Assembly (NCBI RefSeq): GCF_900163815.1
Contig: NZ_FUKO01000013.1
Location: 1 to 34,244, forward strand
Direction: 5' to 3'
DNA from: Microbacterium esteraromaticum
Lineage (GTDB): Bacteria; Actinomycetota; Actinomycetes; Actinomycetales; Microbacteriaceae
DNA: 34,244 nt
Position numbers and translations under genes: made by a program. Below the pieces are notes generated by a model. The model was not told the DNA's origin. It ran no database searches and saw only the letters and a program-made list of their open reading frames with translations. Positions 22,487 through 32,797 of the stretch are shown piece by piece. The stretch's first letter is position 1. Every line of letters begins with the position of its first letter.

Positions 22487-23494
22487 GTGCAGTATGGGGC
22501 GGAATATGTCACGGGTGTGACCGATCAGCTGGTCGGCGTCTTCGAGAACCCGGCGCTTCTGCTCGGGATCCCGCTCGCTCTGGCCGGAGCCGTGTTCATG
22601 TCGCTCGGCGCGCAGTATCAGCACCGCGGTGTCGAGAAGGTGGAGAAGCTCACCGGCACCGAAGGCACCGCAGGCCTCAGCGCCGCGCAGCTGAAGGGTC
22701 TGCTGACGCGGCCGTCGTGGATCTTGGGCACGCTGATGCTCGGCTTCGCCGTAGTCTGCCAGCTCAGCGCGATCGCCATCGCTCCGCTGATCGTTGTCCA
22801 GCCGCTGGGAGCGGTGGCGCTGGTGATCACCACGCTGCTGAACGCGCGGATCTCGGGGCACACACCGACAAGGCAGTCGCTGATCGCGATCGGCGCGTGC
22901 ATCGGCGGCATCTTCCTCTTCGTCTGCCTGGCGGCGCTGTATGCCACCGAAAGGCCGATCAGCAACAACGACCTGTTCATGATCCTCACGATCCTGCTGC
23001 TGGTCATCATCGTGCTGGGCGCGTGCTGGCTGATCCTCCGTCATCGCATGCGGGCACTGTTCTACGTCACCGGCGCCGGCATCCTCTACGGGTTCGTCGC
23101 GACGCTCGCGAAGGCCGTGATCAGCCGCATCCAGGCATCGAACTTCGACTGGCTCACCGTGGTCTGCGTGATCGCGCTCATCGCAGCCGCGGTGGTCGGC
23201 GCGTACTTCGTGCAGACGGCCTACAGCTCAGGTCCCCCTGATCTCGTCATCGCCGGACTCACGGTCATCGATCCGATCGTCGCGGTGCTGATCGGCGCAC
23301 TGGTGCTCGGCGAAGCATCTGCGGCGCCGCCCTGGGTTCTGGTCCTGTTCGGGGTCGCCGGAGCGATCGCCGTCTGGGGTGTTTTCGGACTCGCTCGCTA
23401 TCACCCGCAGGTGATCAGCCACAGCCAGGAGCTGGACATCCAGCGGGGGAGCGAGAAGCCATCACCCGAGAACGGGCCCTCGAACGATCAGTAG
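22487..23494 (+). CDS. DMT / NIPA-like multi-pass membrane protein
   Basis: 335 aa with about nine to ten hydrophobic spans (from residue 22 to 300) and a hydrophilic tail. It resembles the DMT-superfamily, magnesium-transporter NIPA-like proteins of actinobacteria: an early small-residue helix, then I-A-P-L-x-V-V-Q-P-L-G and a late D-P-I-V-A-V-L-I-G-x-x-V-L-G-E helix, typical of EamA-type repeats. The substrate is unknown. GTG 22487 is chosen over an upstream ATG inside def because of the adjacent -10 box. Its end overlaps the end of pgl by seven bases. Confidence 0.8.
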   Translation: MQYGAEYVTGVTDQLVGVFENPALLLGIPLALAGAVFMSLGAQYQHRGVEKVEKLTGTEGTAGLSAAQLKGLLTRPSWILGTLMLGFAVVCQLSAIAIAPLIVVQPLGAVALVITTLLNARISGHTPTRQSLIAIGACIGGIFLFVCLAALYATERPISNNDLFMILTILLLVIIVLGACWLILRHRMRALFYVTGAGILYGFVATLAKAVISRIQASNFDWLTVVCVIALIAAAVVGAYFVQTAYSSGPPDLVIAGLTVIDPIVAVLIGALVLGEASAAPPWVLVLFGVAGAIAVWGVFGLARYHPQVISHSQELDIQRGSEKPSPENGPSNDQ

Positions 23495-24276
23495 TCGCGG
23501 TCGATGAGCTCGGGAGAGACTTCAGCGGCAGCAGCCTCATCGACGAAGAAGACGGTGCGACGGCGCCCCTTCGCCCCGGCCGCCGGCACGCTGGCGTAGC
23601 TGGCCCCGGCGAGTGCGAGCCCGAGTGCCGAAGCCTTGTCGGCCCCCGTCAGCACCAACCACACGCGCTTGGATGAGTTCAGCACCGGTCGGGTGAGGGT
23701 GATGCGCTCCGGAGGCGGCTTCGGAGAGTTGCGCACGGGCAGCGCCGCGGCACCCGTCACCGTGACTTCAGGCCGATCCGGGAACAGCGACGCGATGTGG
23801 CCATCAGGACCCACGCCGAGAAAGCACACCGCGAACGACGGCCATGCATCGTCCTTGCTCGCGTATCGAGCCAACTCGGCCGCGTACGCCGCAGCCGCGT
23901 CATCGAGGCTCAGCCCGTCAGACGGCGCCCCTGTCTCGTGGATGTTCTCGGCGGGCACCGCGATGTGATCGAGCAGCGCCTGACGCGACTGCAGCGAGTT
24001 GCGGTCGGCGCTGTCTCGCTCGACGAAGCGCTCGTCGCCCCACCAGAAGTGCACGAGCGACCAGTCGATGCTCTCCGAGCGCTCATCAGCAGCGGTCGCC
24101 GCCAGCACGGCGGCACCCATCGATCCGCCGGTCAGACACACGTGCGCGATCCGGCCGTTGCGCGTGCGCGCCTTCAGGCGAGTGAGGAAACGGTCGGCGA
24201 CTCGCGTTGCGAGCGCCTTCGGTGTCGACTCCACGACCACGGACTTCATCGAACCCTGGACGGTCATATTCTTCAT
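23488..24276 (-). CDS. pgl: 6-Phosphogluconolactonase
   Basis: 262 aa. It hydrolyses 6-phosphogluconolactone, the second oxidative pentose phosphate step. It belongs to the glucosamine-6-phosphate-isomerase-like fold (L-T-G-G-S, W-W-G-D-E-R-F-V, G-V-G-P-D-G-H-I-A-S-L-F-P). It is the last gene of the tkt operon. ATG 24276 overlaps the opcA stop (ATGA) and has GGGGAG just upstream; in-frame ATGs at 24267 and 24249 are alternatives. Confidence 0.92.
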   Translation of the reverse strand: MKNMTVQGSMKSVVVESTPKALATRVADRFLTRLKARTRNGRIAHVCLTGGSMGAAVLAATAADERSESIDWSLVHFWWGDERFVERDSADRNSLQSRQALLDHIAVPAENIHETGAPSDGLSLDDAAAAYAAELARYASKDDAWPSFAVCFLGVGPDGHIASLFPDRPEVTVTGAAALPVRNSPKPPPERITLTRPVLNSSKRVWLVLTGADKASALGLALAGASYASVPAAGAKGRRRTVFFVDEAAAAEVSPELIDRDY

Positions 24277-25208
24277 TCTCCCCGCTCCGGTGGACCGAGC
24301 CGCTCCCACCCATCAGTGATCACTCGACCATAGAGGACATCCGCGTCCAGGCGACGCAGCTCCTCGGCAAGACACTCCCGCAGGGTGCGCCGCGGCAGAT
24401 GCAGCTCGTGGTCGGGCTGGCCCGGCTGCGTGAGCACCGCGACGGATGCTGAGGGGCGCTCGAGCAGGATGTCGCCACTGGCTCGGGTCAAGCGCACGGA
24501 CTTGATGCCCTCCTGCCAGTGCTCCGGATCTTCATACGACCAGGTCACCGGCAGCTGCAGTGCCATCTGCAGCCAGGCGGCCAGCAGCGCTGTCGATGGT
24601 GACGCCGCCGCTCCTCGTACGTCGACGGCGGTGACTGCTTCGAACGGCGGCTGATCCAGCACCGCAGCGAGCTGCTCGCGCCAGTGCGTGAGGCGCGTCC
24701 ATGCCAGGTCAGTATCGCCGGGGGCGTGCGTCTTGCCCAGCAGCGCGAGACGGTCGCGCACGTCGGGCGATGTCGCAGCATCCGTGATGCGGCGCTGCGC
24801 GATGCGCCCGAGGGGCGACTGCGAGGCATCCGTCGGAGCCTCATCCGGCCACCAGGCGACGACGGGAGCATCGGGCAGCAGCAGACCGGTCACGAGACTC
24901 TCTGCGCTGCTCGCGGCGGCGCCGTACGCACGGAGCACTACGACCTCGCTCGCGCCGGCATCGCCGCCGACACGGATCTGGCCGTCGAGTCGGGCGTCAC
25001 CGTCACCGGTGGTGAGCACGATGACACGCATCGGATGCTCGCGGGACGCATCGTTGGCCGCGTCGATCGCCGCCTCTGCGACGCCGTTGCGCGCCGCGAT
25101 GATGAGTGTGAGCACGCGCCCGAGAGCGACGGCGCCGCCCTCTTCGCGCACCTTGACCAGCTGCTTGGCGACCTGGCTGACCGTCGTGTCGGGAAGGTCG
25201 ATGATCAC
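24273..25208 (-). CDS. opcA: OpcA, glucose-6-phosphate dehydrogenase assembly/activator
   Basis: 311 aa. It binds and activates Zwf in cyanobacteria and actinobacteria. The family shows here as L-x-D-T-T-V-S-Q-V-A-K-Q-L at the N-terminus, the central P-D-A-P-V-V-A-W-W-P-D-E and the D-x-D-L-A-W-T-R-L-T-x-W-R-E segment. GTG 25208 overlaps the zwf stop (GTGA). A longer frame would read through zwf and is rejected. Confidence 0.93.
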   Translation of the reverse strand: MIIDLPDTTVSQVAKQLVKVREEGGAVALGRVLTLIIAARNGVAEAAIDAANDASREHPMRVIVLTTGDGDARLDGQIRVGGDAGASEVVVLRAYGAAASSAESLVTGLLLPDAPVVAWWPDEAPTDASQSPLGRIAQRRITDAATSPDVRDRLALLGKTHAPGDTDLAWTRLTHWREQLAAVLDQPPFEAVTAVDVRGAAASPSTALLAAWLQMALQLPVTWSYEDPEHWQEGIKSVRLTRASGDILLERPSASVAVLTQPGQPDHELHLPRRTLRECLAEELRRLDADVLYGRVITDGWERLGPPERGE

Positions 25209-26749
25209 GGGCGTCTCCAGACTCGTCCGTCGCGGGCCAGCAGGGCGTCGGCGGATGCCGGACCCCAGGAACCGGGTGCGTACTGCTCTGGCGGTGTGCC
25301 GAGAGCAGCCCAGTACTTCTCGATCGGGTCGAGGATCTTCCACGACAGCTCGACCTCTTCGTGCCGGGGGAACAGCGGCGGATCACCCAGCAGCACGTCC
25401 AGGATCAGGCGCTCATATGCCTCGGGGCTCGCTTCGGTGAAGGCATGCCCGTAGCCGAAGTCCATCGTGACATCGCGCACCTGCGAGCCGGCACCGGGAA
25501 CCTTCGAGCCGAAACGGATCGTCACGCCCTCGTTCGGCTGCACGCGGATCACGAGCGCATTCTGCCCGAGCTCGGAGGTGCGGCCGAACATCTGCTGCGG
25601 CGCGCGCTTGAAGACCACGGCGATCTCCGTGACGCGTCGGCCGAGTCGCTTGCCGGTGCGCAGGTAGAACGGCACACCAGACCAGCGACGGTTCGCGATC
25701 TCGAGCTTGAGCGCAGCGTACGTCTCGGTGCTCGAGTGCGGATTCATGCCCTCCTCCTCGAGGAAGGCATTCACCTTCTCGCCGCCCTGCCACCCGCCGG
25801 CGTACTGCCCGCGAGCAGCGGCGTGCGCGAGGTCGTCGGGCAGCCGCACCGCCTCGAGAACCTTCTCCTTCTCGGAGCGCAGATGCTCGGCCGACTGGCT
25901 GATCGGCTCTTCCATGGCGGTGAGCGCGAGCAGCTGCAGCAGGTGGTTCTGGATGACGTCGCGGGCGGCGCCGATCCCGTCGTAGTAGCCGGCGCGGCCG
26001 CCGACCCCGATGTCTTCCGCCATCGTGATCTGCACGTGATCGATATGGTTGCGGTTCCAGATCGGCTCGTACAGCTCGTTCGCGAAGCGCAGCGCAAGAA
26101 TGTTCTGCACCGTCTCCTTGCCGAGGTAGTGATCGATGCGGAAGATCGCGTCCGCGGGGAAGGCCACTTCGAGCGCGCGATTCAGTTCGCGAGCTGATTC
26201 CAGATCGTCGCCGAAGGGCTTCTCGATCACCACGCGTCGCCAGCGGGACTCATCGTCGCTGTTCTCGCCGACCAGACCTGAGTCGCGCAGCTGTCGCGCG
26301 ACGAGCGGGAAGTCCTTCGGCGGGATGGAGAGGTAGTAGGCGTGGTTGCCCATCGTGCCGCGCTCGATGTCGAGCTTCTCGACCGTCGAGCGCAGCCGCT
26401 GGAACGACTCGGGGTCGTCGAACGTGCCCTGCACGAAGCGGATGCCCTGGAGCAGCTGCTGCCATGTCTCTTCGCGGAACTCGGTGCGGGCATGCTCTTT
26501 CACCGCCTCATAGACCACGTGGGCGAAGTCCTGATCCTCCCAGTCGCGGCGCGCGAAACCGACCAGCGCGAAGCCCGGTGGCAGCAGGCCGCGGTTGGCC
26601 AGGTCGTACACGGCAGGCATCAGCTTCTTGCGCGACAGGTCACCCGTCACGCCGAAGATCACCAGGGCGCTGGGCCCGGCGATGCGGTTCAGCCGCCGGT
26701 CAGCGGGGTCGCGGAGTGGATTGTGTCCGCGAGAGATGGGGGCAGTCAT
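25205..26749 (-). CDS. zwf: Glucose-6-phosphate 1-dehydrogenase
   Basis: 514 aa. The first oxidative pentose phosphate enzyme. The cofactor motif F-G-V-T-G-D-L-S-R-K-K lies near residue 33, the substrate-binding R-I-D-H-Y-L-G-K-E is near 200, and the conserved V-x-I-x-M-A-E-D follows. Full family length. It follows pgi by a 33-base gap and is coupled to opcA. Confidence 0.97.
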   Translation of the reverse strand: MTAPISRGHNPLRDPADRRLNRIAGPSALVIFGVTGDLSRKKLMPAVYDLANRGLLPPGFALVGFARRDWEDQDFAHVVYEAVKEHARTEFREETWQQLLQGIRFVQGTFDDPESFQRLRSTVEKLDIERGTMGNHAYYLSIPPKDFPLVARQLRDSGLVGENSDDESRWRRVVIEKPFGDDLESARELNRALEVAFPADAIFRIDHYLGKETVQNILALRFANELYEPIWNRNHIDHVQITMAEDIGVGGRAGYYDGIGAARDVIQNHLLQLLALTAMEEPISQSAEHLRSEKEKVLEAVRLPDDLAHAAARGQYAGGWQGGEKVNAFLEEEGMNPHSSTETYAALKLEIANRRWSGVPFYLRTGKRLGRRVTEIAVVFKRAPQQMFGRTSELGQNALVIRVQPNEGVTIRFGSKVPGAGSQVRDVTMDFGYGHAFTEASPEAYERLILDVLLGDPPLFPRHEEVELSWKILDPIEKYWAALGTPPEQYAPGSWGPASADALLARDGRVWRRP

Positions 26750-26782
26750 CGGTGGGGGATATCTCCAAGTCGTCGGAATGCG

Positions 26783-28387
26783 CTACTGGGCTGCTTCGAA
26801 CAGCGCCAGCACGTCATCCACGGCATCCGTGATGGTCAACGATACGACGGGGCGACCATGGTCGCCGAGTACAGCCGCGTCTCCGGCCGCCTGCGCCTCG
26901 ATCAGCTGACCGAACGTGAACGGGCTTCCGGGGATCTCGAGGTCCACATCGGTGCGCTCGAGGATCTGCAGATAGACGCCCTGTGCCGGACCGCCCTTGT
27001 GGTATTGACCGGTCGAGTGCAGGAACCGGGGTCCCCAGCCGAAGGTCGTCGGGCGACCTGAGTCTGCGGCCACCATCTCGCGCAGCCCTTGCAGCTGCGG
27101 CACATCGAGGCGGTTGGCGTAGGCCTGCACCGATACGTAGCCGTCTTCGCCCAGCCGTGCCCACAGCGCATCGAGCACGCCGGCGATGGTGCCGGACGAG
27201 GCCAGTGCGGGGTCGGAGACCCGCACCTCGATGCCATCCTGGGTGAACGCCGGAGCGCTCGGCTCGGGACGGGAGTCGAGGAGTCCGCGCGCGGCCGTCT
27301 TCGCGGATTCCACGTCCGGCTGATCGAAGGGGTTGATGCCGAGCAGGTACCCGGCGATCGCGGTGGCGTACTCCCACAGCAGCAACTGGGCGCCGAGCGT
27401 ACCGCTGACGAGGATCTCGCCGACGTGACGCTCGGTGAGATGGAACTCGTTCGCATCGTCGACGAGTCGGACGATCTGCAGGTCGGCCGGCTGGGATTCC
27501 AGCTCGGGGGAGACCGGAAGCAGCACCACCGGAAGGATGCCGGTGCCGTCCTTGCCGGTCGATTCGGCGATCAGCTGCTCGATCCAGTCTGGAAGGCCCT
27601 CGATGTGGGTGCCGTCGCTGACCAGCCCGAGCTTGTCGCGACGCGGCGGGATGCCGGTGATCGCAGCCGCGAGACGCAGCGCGGGGTTATCGGCAGAATC
27701 CACCGCGAGCTCGAGCATCGAGGCCTCGGCTTCTGCAAGCAGCTCGGCGATGTCGACGCCGGCAAGGCCCGCGGGAACAAGGCCGAATGCAGTGAGCGCA
27801 GAATAGCGCCCGCCGACATTCGGATCTGCGTTGAAGACCCGGTACCCCGCAGCGCGTGCGGATGCATCCAGCGGTGAACCCGGGTCGGTGACGACCACGA
27901 TGCGCTCGGCCGGATCGATGCCGAGATCGCTGAATGCCGCTTCGAAAGCACGGCGCTGCGAATCTGTCTCGATGGTCGAGCCCGACTTCGACGAGACGAC
28001 GAGCACGGTGCGCTCGAGGCCCTCATCGATAGCGGCGAGCACCTGAGCGGGGGAGGTGGAATCCAGCACCGTGAGGCGTGCTCCGGCGGTGTTGGCGATC
28101 ACCTCGGGTGCGAGCGAAGAGCCGCCCATCCCCGCCAGTACGATCCGGTCGAGATCCTTCGCGGCGAGCTGCTCGCGCAGCGCCACGATCTCATCGACCA
28201 GCGGCTGAGAGACGTCGACGGCTTCGACCCAGCCGAGGCGGATGGCAGCATCCGCTTCGGCTTCCGGGCCCCACAGCCCCGCGTCGCCCACGGTGACACG
28301 TGACGCGATAAGGCTCGCGACCAAGCCGGGAACGAGCTCGTCGACGGCAGCCTTGGCTGCCTGCGACACGTGCACCGAGATAGTCAT
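26783..28387 (-). CDS. pgi: Glucose-6-phosphate isomerase
   Basis: 534 aa. It interconverts glucose 6-phosphate and fructose 6-phosphate and so links glycolysis to this operon. It has the SIS-type sugar-phosphate sites [10 protein letters not shown] and [10 protein letters not shown], then a divergent C-terminal half of the form found in actinobacterial tkt-tal-pgi clusters. Its start overlaps the tal stop by ATGA. Confidence 0.93.
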   Translation of the reverse strand: MTISVHVSQAAKAAVDELVPGLVASLIASRVTVGDAGLWGPEAEADAAIRLGWVEAVDVSQPLVDEIVALREQLAAKDLDRIVLAGMGGSSLAPEVIANTAGARLTVLDSTSPAQVLAAIDEGLERTVLVVSSKSGSTIETDSQRRAFEAAFSDLGIDPAERIVVVTDPGSPLDASARAAGYRVFNADPNVGGRYSALTAFGLVPAGLAGVDIAELLAEAEASMLELAVDSADNPALRLAAAITGIPPRRDKLGLVSDGTHIEGLPDWIEQLIAESTGKDGTGILPVVLLPVSPELESQPADLQIVRLVDDANEFHLTERHVGEILVSGTLGAQLLLWEYATAIAGYLLGINPFDQPDVESAKTAARGLLDSRPEPSAPAFTQDGIEVRVSDPALASSGTIAGVLDALWARLGEDGYVSVQAYANRLDVPQLQGLREMVAADSGRPTTFGWGPRFLHSTGQYHKGGPAQGVYLQILERTDVDLEIPGSPFTFGQLIEAQAAGDAAVLGDHGRPVVSLTITDAVDDVLALFEAAQ

Positions 28388-29496
28388 CGCGCGGCTTCCA
28401 GCCCCTCGCCGACCTTCTTCAGAAGATCGTGCCAGGAGTCGATGAACTTCTCGACGCCCTCGTCTTCCAGTACCTGGGTGACGTCGTCGAAATCGACGCC
28501 CACGGACTTGAGGTCGGCGAAGACCTGGTGCGCTTCGGCGTAGCCGCCGGTGACGGTGTCACCCTTCACCACGCCATGGTCGAACGTCGCCTCCATCGTC
28601 TTCTCGGGCATGGTGTTGACCACCCCGGGAGCGACCAGCTCTGTGACGTAGAGCGTGTCGGAGAGGTTCGGATCCTTCGTGCCGGTCGATGCCCACAGCG
28701 GACGCTGCAGGTTGGCTCCGGCGTCGAGGAGGCCCTTCGCGCGGTCTCCGGCGAACGTCTTCTCGTACAACTCGTACGCCAGTCGCGCATTGGCCAGGCC
28801 GGCCTTGCTCTTCAGCGCCAGGGCCTCATCCGTGCCGATCGCGGCCAGACGCTTGTCGGTCTCGGTATCGACGCGCGAGACGAAGAACGAGGCGACCGAC
28901 TGAATGGTCGACAAGTCGATGCCAGCCGCCTGTGCCTTCTCCAGACCGGTCAGGTACGCGTCGATGACCTCTGCGTAGCGCTCCAGGCTGAAGATCAGCG
29001 TGACGTTGACGCTGATGCCGGCCGCGATGGACTCGGTGATGGCAGCAAGCCCCGCCTTCGTCGCGGGGATCTTCACCAGCAGGTTCGGGCGATCGATCTT
29101 GTCCCACAGCTTCTTGGCCTGGGCGATGGTGCCCTCGGTGTCGTGCGCGAGGTCGGGGGACACCTCGATGGAGACGCGCCCATCGACGTGGTTCGTCGCC
29201 TCCCAGACGGGGCGGAACACGTCGAGCGCCGCTCCGACGTCCTGTGTCGTGGCCGCGAAGACGGCCTCTTCAGCGGTGGCACCGTCTGCGGCGAGTTCCT
29301 GCACCTGGGCGTCGTAGGACGTGTCGCTGTCATCGCTCATCGCATTGGCGAAGATCGTCGGGTTGGTAGTGACGCCGACGACGTTGCGGGTGTCGATGAG
29401 CTGCTGCAGGTTGCCTGACTCGATGCGCGTGCGGGAGAGGTCGTCCAGCCAGATGCTGACGCCGGCTGCCGAAAGCTGTGCGGTGGGGGTGCTCAT
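28384..29496 (-). CDS. tal: Transaldolase
   Basis: 370 aa, the longer actinobacterial/cyanobacterial type. It transfers a three-carbon dihydroxyacetone unit in the non-oxidative pentose phosphate branch. The Schiff-base Lys is in L-L-V-K-I-P-A-T, near residue 140. N-terminal W-L-D-D-L-S-R-x-R-I and T-x-N-P-T-I-F-x-x-A are conserved. It overlaps tkt upstream (29493-29496) and pgi downstream, each by ATGA. Confidence 0.96.
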   Translation of the reverse strand: MSTPTAQLSAAGVSIWLDDLSRTRIESGNLQQLIDTRNVVGVTTNPTIFANAMSDDSDTSYDAQVQELAADGATAEEAVFAATTQDVGAALDVFRPVWEATNHVDGRVSIEVSPDLAHDTEGTIAQAKKLWDKIDRPNLLVKIPATKAGLAAITESIAAGISVNVTLIFSLERYAEVIDAYLTGLEKAQAAGIDLSTIQSVASFFVSRVDTETDKRLAAIGTDEALALKSKAGLANARLAYELYEKTFAGDRAKGLLDAGANLQRPLWASTGTKDPNLSDTLYVTELVAPGVVNTMPEKTMEATFDHGVVKGDTVTGGYAEAHQVFADLKSVGVDFDDVTQVLEDEGVEKFIDSWHDLLKKVGEGLEAAR

Positions 29497-31595
29497 GCGT
29501 TCTCCTTGAGTGTCTCGCGGGCCGCTTCGACAACGGCCTCGGCAGTGATGCCGAACTTCTGGAACAGGGTCTTGTAGTCGGCGGATGCGCCGAAGTGGTC
29601 GATACCGATCGAGCGACCGCGATCGCCGACGATGCCGCGCCAGGTGAGGACGGAACCGGCCTCGACCGAGACGCGTGCGGTGACGGATGCTGGCAACACC
29701 GACTCGCGGTAGGCGTCGTCCTGCTCGTCGAACCACTCCAGCGACGGAGCGGAGACGACGCGCGCGTTGATGCCGTCACCGGCGAGCGTGTCACGGGCTT
29801 CGACAGCGAGCTGCACCTCGGAGCCGGTCGCGATGAGGATCACATCGGGGGTGCCGTTCGACGCCTCGGCGAGCACGTACGCGCCCTTGGCCGTGCCGGC
29901 AGCCGATGCCAGCGTGTCGCCGGATGCCTCACCGTCGCCGCGCTCGAACACTGCGACGTTCTGACGGGTGAGCGCGATGCCTGCCGGGCCGCCGCGGCGA
30001 CGCAGCATCTCGAGCCACGCGGCGGCGGTCTCATTGGCATCCGCCGGACGCACGATCGCGAGGTTCGGGATCGCGCGCAGCGAGGCGAGCTGCTCGATGG
30101 GCTGGTGGGTGGGGCCGTCTTCGCCGAGTGCCACGGAATCGTGGGTCCAGACGAAGATGCTCGGCACATCCATCAGCGCGGCCAACCGCACCGCGGGGCG
30201 CATGTAGTCGCTGAAGATCAGGAATGTGCCGCCGAATGCGCGGGTATGGCCGTGGAGCACGATTCCGTTGACGATCGCGCCCATGGCGTGCTCGCGGATG
30301 CCGAAATGCAGCACCCGACCGTAGCGGTCACCCGACCATTCGTGTGTCGACCACTCCGACGGGATGAACGACGGCGCACCCTTGATGGTGGTGAGGTTCG
30401 ATTCGGCCAGGTCGGCAGAGCCTCCCCAGAGTTCGGGGAGCTTCGCGGCCAGAGCGTTGATGACCTGGCCGGAGGCGGCGCGGGTCGAGACGTCCTTGCC
30501 GGCTTCGAAGACGGGCAGCGCATCGGCGATGTCGTCGGGCAGCTCATGAGCTTCGAGACGGTCGAGCAGCGCCTTGCGCTCGGGGTTCGCCGCTGCCCAC
30601 GCGTCGAAGGACTCCTGCCACGCGGCGCGGGTCTCCGCGGCGCGCTCAGCGAGACCGCGAGTTCGAGCGAGCACGTCATCAGCGACGACGAAGCTCTGCT
30701 CGGGATCGAAATCGAGCACCTTCTTGGTGGCGGCGAGCTCGTCAGCACCCAGCGCCGAGCCGTGGATCTTGCCGGAGTTCTGCTTGCCGGGCGAGGGCCA
30801 GCCGATGATGGTCTTCAGGATGATGAGCGAGGGCTTCGCCTGCTCGCCCTTCGCCGCCTCGATGGCGTCGTTCAGCTCGGCCACGTCTTCGACGTACTGC
30901 CCTGTCTTCTTCCAATCGACCGTCTGAACGTGCCAGCCGTAGGCCTCGTAGCGCGCCGCGACATCTTCGGTGAAGGCGACATTGGTGTCATCCTCGATCG
31001 AGATCTGGTTCGAGTCGTAGAACGCGATGAGGTTGCCGAGCTCCTGGTGACCTGCCAGCGACGACGCTTCGCTGGTGATGCCCTCCTGCAGGTCTCCGTC
31101 ACCCGCGATCACGTACACGAAGTGGTCGAACGGGCTGGTGCCGGCAGCGGCATCCGGGTCGAACAAGCCGCGTTCGTAGCGTGCGGCGTAGGCGAAGCCC
31201 ACCGCCGAGGCCAGACCCTGTCCCAGCGGCCCAGTGGTCATCTCCACACCCTTGGTGTGACCGTACTCGGGGTGCCCGGGGGTCTTGGATCCCCAGGTGC
31301 GCAGCGATTTCAGATCGTCGAGCTCCAGACCGAAGCCGCCGAGGTAGAGCTGCACGTACTGCGTGAGCGAGGAGTGTCCGACCGAGAGGATGAAGCGGTC
31401 GCGACCGAGCCAGTCGGTGTCGGTCGGGTCGTGGCGCATGACGCGCTGATAGAGCAGGTACGCCGCTGGAGCGAGACTCATCGCGGTGCCGGGGTGGCCG
31501 TTGCCCACCTTCTCGACGGCATCAGCCGCGAGGACTCGCGCGGTATCCACTGCGCGGCGGTCGATGTCGTCCCACTGAAGTTCTGTCACGGCCAT
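29493..31595 (-). CDS. tkt: Transketolase
   Basis: 700 aa. A thiamine-diphosphate enzyme that transfers two-carbon ketol units. It has N-G-H-P-G-T-A-M-S, the ThDP/Mg motif G-D-G-D-L-Q-E-G near 160, and [17 protein letters not shown] in the pyrimidine-binding domain. It is the first gene of the operon tkt-tal-pgi-zwf-opcA-pgl. AAGGAG lies just before ATG 31595. Confidence 0.97.
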   Translation of the reverse strand: MAVTELQWDDIDRRAVDTARVLAADAVEKVGNGHPGTAMSLAPAAYLLYQRVMRHDPTDTDWLGRDRFILSVGHSSLTQYVQLYLGGFGLELDDLKSLRTWGSKTPGHPEYGHTKGVEMTTGPLGQGLASAVGFAYAARYERGLFDPDAAAGTSPFDHFVYVIAGDGDLQEGITSEASSLAGHQELGNLIAFYDSNQISIEDDTNVAFTEDVAARYEAYGWHVQTVDWKKTGQYVEDVAELNDAIEAAKGEQAKPSLIILKTIIGWPSPGKQNSGKIHGSALGADELAATKKVLDFDPEQSFVVADDVLARTRGLAERAAETRAAWQESFDAWAAANPERKALLDRLEAHELPDDIADALPVFEAGKDVSTRAASGQVINALAAKLPELWGGSADLAESNLTTIKGAPSFIPSEWSTHEWSGDRYGRVLHFGIREHAMGAIVNGIVLHGHTRAFGGTFLIFSDYMRPAVRLAALMDVPSIFVWTHDSVALGEDGPTHQPIEQLASLRAIPNLAIVRPADANETAAAWLEMLRRRGGPAGIALTRQNVAVFERGDGEASGDTLASAAGTAKGAYVLAEASNGTPDVILIATGSEVQLAVEARDTLAGDGINARVVSAPSLEWFDEQDDAYRESVLPASVTARVSVEAGSVLTWRGIVGDRGRSIGIDHFGASADYKTLFQKFGITAEAVVEAARETLKENA

Positions 31596-31694
31596 ACTCC
31601 TTCTGACGCTTACGGAGGCGGCCCGTCTGCTCCTGCGCGGTCCGCGTCGTCACGGAGAAGAGATGCACAGAGATCGGGCGCGCGAGTTGTTTTC

Positions 31695-31700
31695 AGCATA
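31695..31700 (-). promoter_or_regulatory. Likely -10 box of the tkt operon
   Basis: TATGCT on the minus strand, about 100 bases upstream of tkt in the intergenic space divergent from ctaB. I see no clear -35 partner. Confidence 0.3.
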
Positions 31701-31796
31701 CCCGTGGTGAATTGGCCCGCGGCGGCACATTTCCGCGCATTCCGCTCGAAGCGGGGAACGACAGTTCGACACGCCCGGTGGCCTAGACTGAAGAGA

Positions 31797-32744
31797 GTGT
31801 CCACATGCACGCAGAAGGAGGGGATCGCGATCTCGACGACATCGCAGACCATCGCGAATGAGCACTCGATCGGTCAGAAGATCCGCGGTTACATCGCCCT
31901 CACGAAACCGCGTGTCATGGAGCTGCTGCTCGTATCGACGGTCCCGGTCATGTTCCTGGCGGCGGGAGGGCTGCCGAACCTGTGGCTGGTCTTCGCCACC
32001 GTCTTCGGCGGTGCGATGAGCGCGGCATCCGCGGCATCCTTCAACATGTATCTCGATCGCGACATCGATGTGCACATGAAGCGCACGGTGAACCGTCCGC
32101 TGGTGACCGGCGAAGTGTCGCCCCGCGGGGCTCTCGTCTTCTCCTGGGTGCTCGCCGTCGTCTCCACCGTCTGGCTGCTGCTGACGACGAACTGGCTCAC
32201 CGCGGCGCTCTCCGTCACCGCGATCTTCTTCTACGTCGTGATCTACACGATGATCCTCAAGCGCCGCACCGAGCAGAACATCATCTGGGGCGGCATCGCT
32301 GGCTGCTTCCCGGTGCTGATCGGCTGGAGCGCGGTCACCGGATCGCTCGATTGGCCCCCGTTCGTGCTGTTCGTGCTCATCTTCCTGTGGACGCCACCGC
32401 ACTACTGGCCGCTGTCGATGAAGTACAGCTCTGACTACGACGACGTCGATGTGCCGATGCTCGGCGCCGTCCGCTCCGCGTCGCAGGTGGGCCTGCAGGT
32501 CATCCTCTACGCATGGGCGACGGTCGCGTGCTCGCTGCTGCTCGTTCCGGTCGCCGGGATGGGACTCGTCTACCTGGTCTCCGCGGCGGTTTTCGGCGGC
32601 TGGTTCATCTACGAGTCGCACCGGCTGTACAACCGGGCCGTGCACGGCGGCGAGGCCCGTCCGATGCGCGTGTTCCACGCGTCGATCACGTACCTCACGC
32701 TGATCTTCCTGTCGGTCGCCGTCGACCCGCTGCTGCCGTTCTGA
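31797..32744 (+). CDS. ctaB: Protohaem IX farnesyltransferase (haem O synthase)
   Basis: About 315 aa, a UbiA-type membrane prenyltransferase that makes haem O for cytochrome oxidase. Aspartate motifs are seen in N-M-Y-L-D-R-D-I-D and in Y-D-D-V-D-V-P, and about nine transmembrane spans follow. The start is uncertain: GTG 31797 has TAGACT seven bases upstream (leaderless), while the perfect AAGGAGG at 31815-31821 points to an ATC codon at 31830, giving 304 aa. There is no ATG nearby in frame. The open frame running antisense through tkt is a shadow. Confidence 0.92.
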   Translation: MSTCTQKEGIAISTTSQTIANEHSIGQKIRGYIALTKPRVMELLLVSTVPVMFLAAGGLPNLWLVFATVFGGAMSAASAASFNMYLDRDIDVHMKRTVNRPLVTGEVSPRGALVFSWVLAVVSTVWLLLTTNWLTAALSVTAIFFYVVIYTMILKRRTEQNIIWGGIAGCFPVLIGWSAVTGSLDWPPFVLFVLIFLWTPPHYWPLSMKYSSDYDDVDVPMLGAVRSASQVGLQVILYAWATVACSLLLVPVAGMGLVYLVSAAVFGGWFIYESHRLYNRAVHGGEARPMRVFHASITYLTLIFLSVAVDPLLPF

Positions 32745-32766
32745 TCTGATCTGACCACTACGCTGT

Positions 32767-32787
32767 CTGTCAGTGGCTGACTGACAG
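32767..32787. promoter_or_regulatory. Perfect inverted repeat before the KAP gene
   Basis: CTGTCAGT and ACTGACAG with a five-base spacer, just after TACGCT (32758-32763, -10-like) and just before the ribosome site GGGGAAAG. The position fits an operator at the transcription start; it could also serve as a ctaB terminator. Confidence 0.45.
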
Positions 32788-32797
32788 GGGAAAGCGC

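Noticed and set aside
29478..31796. Upstream part of the 1088-codon plus-strand open frame that ends in ctaB
   Set aside because: It is the antisense shadow of tkt. Only the portion from about 31797 encodes the farnesyltransferase.
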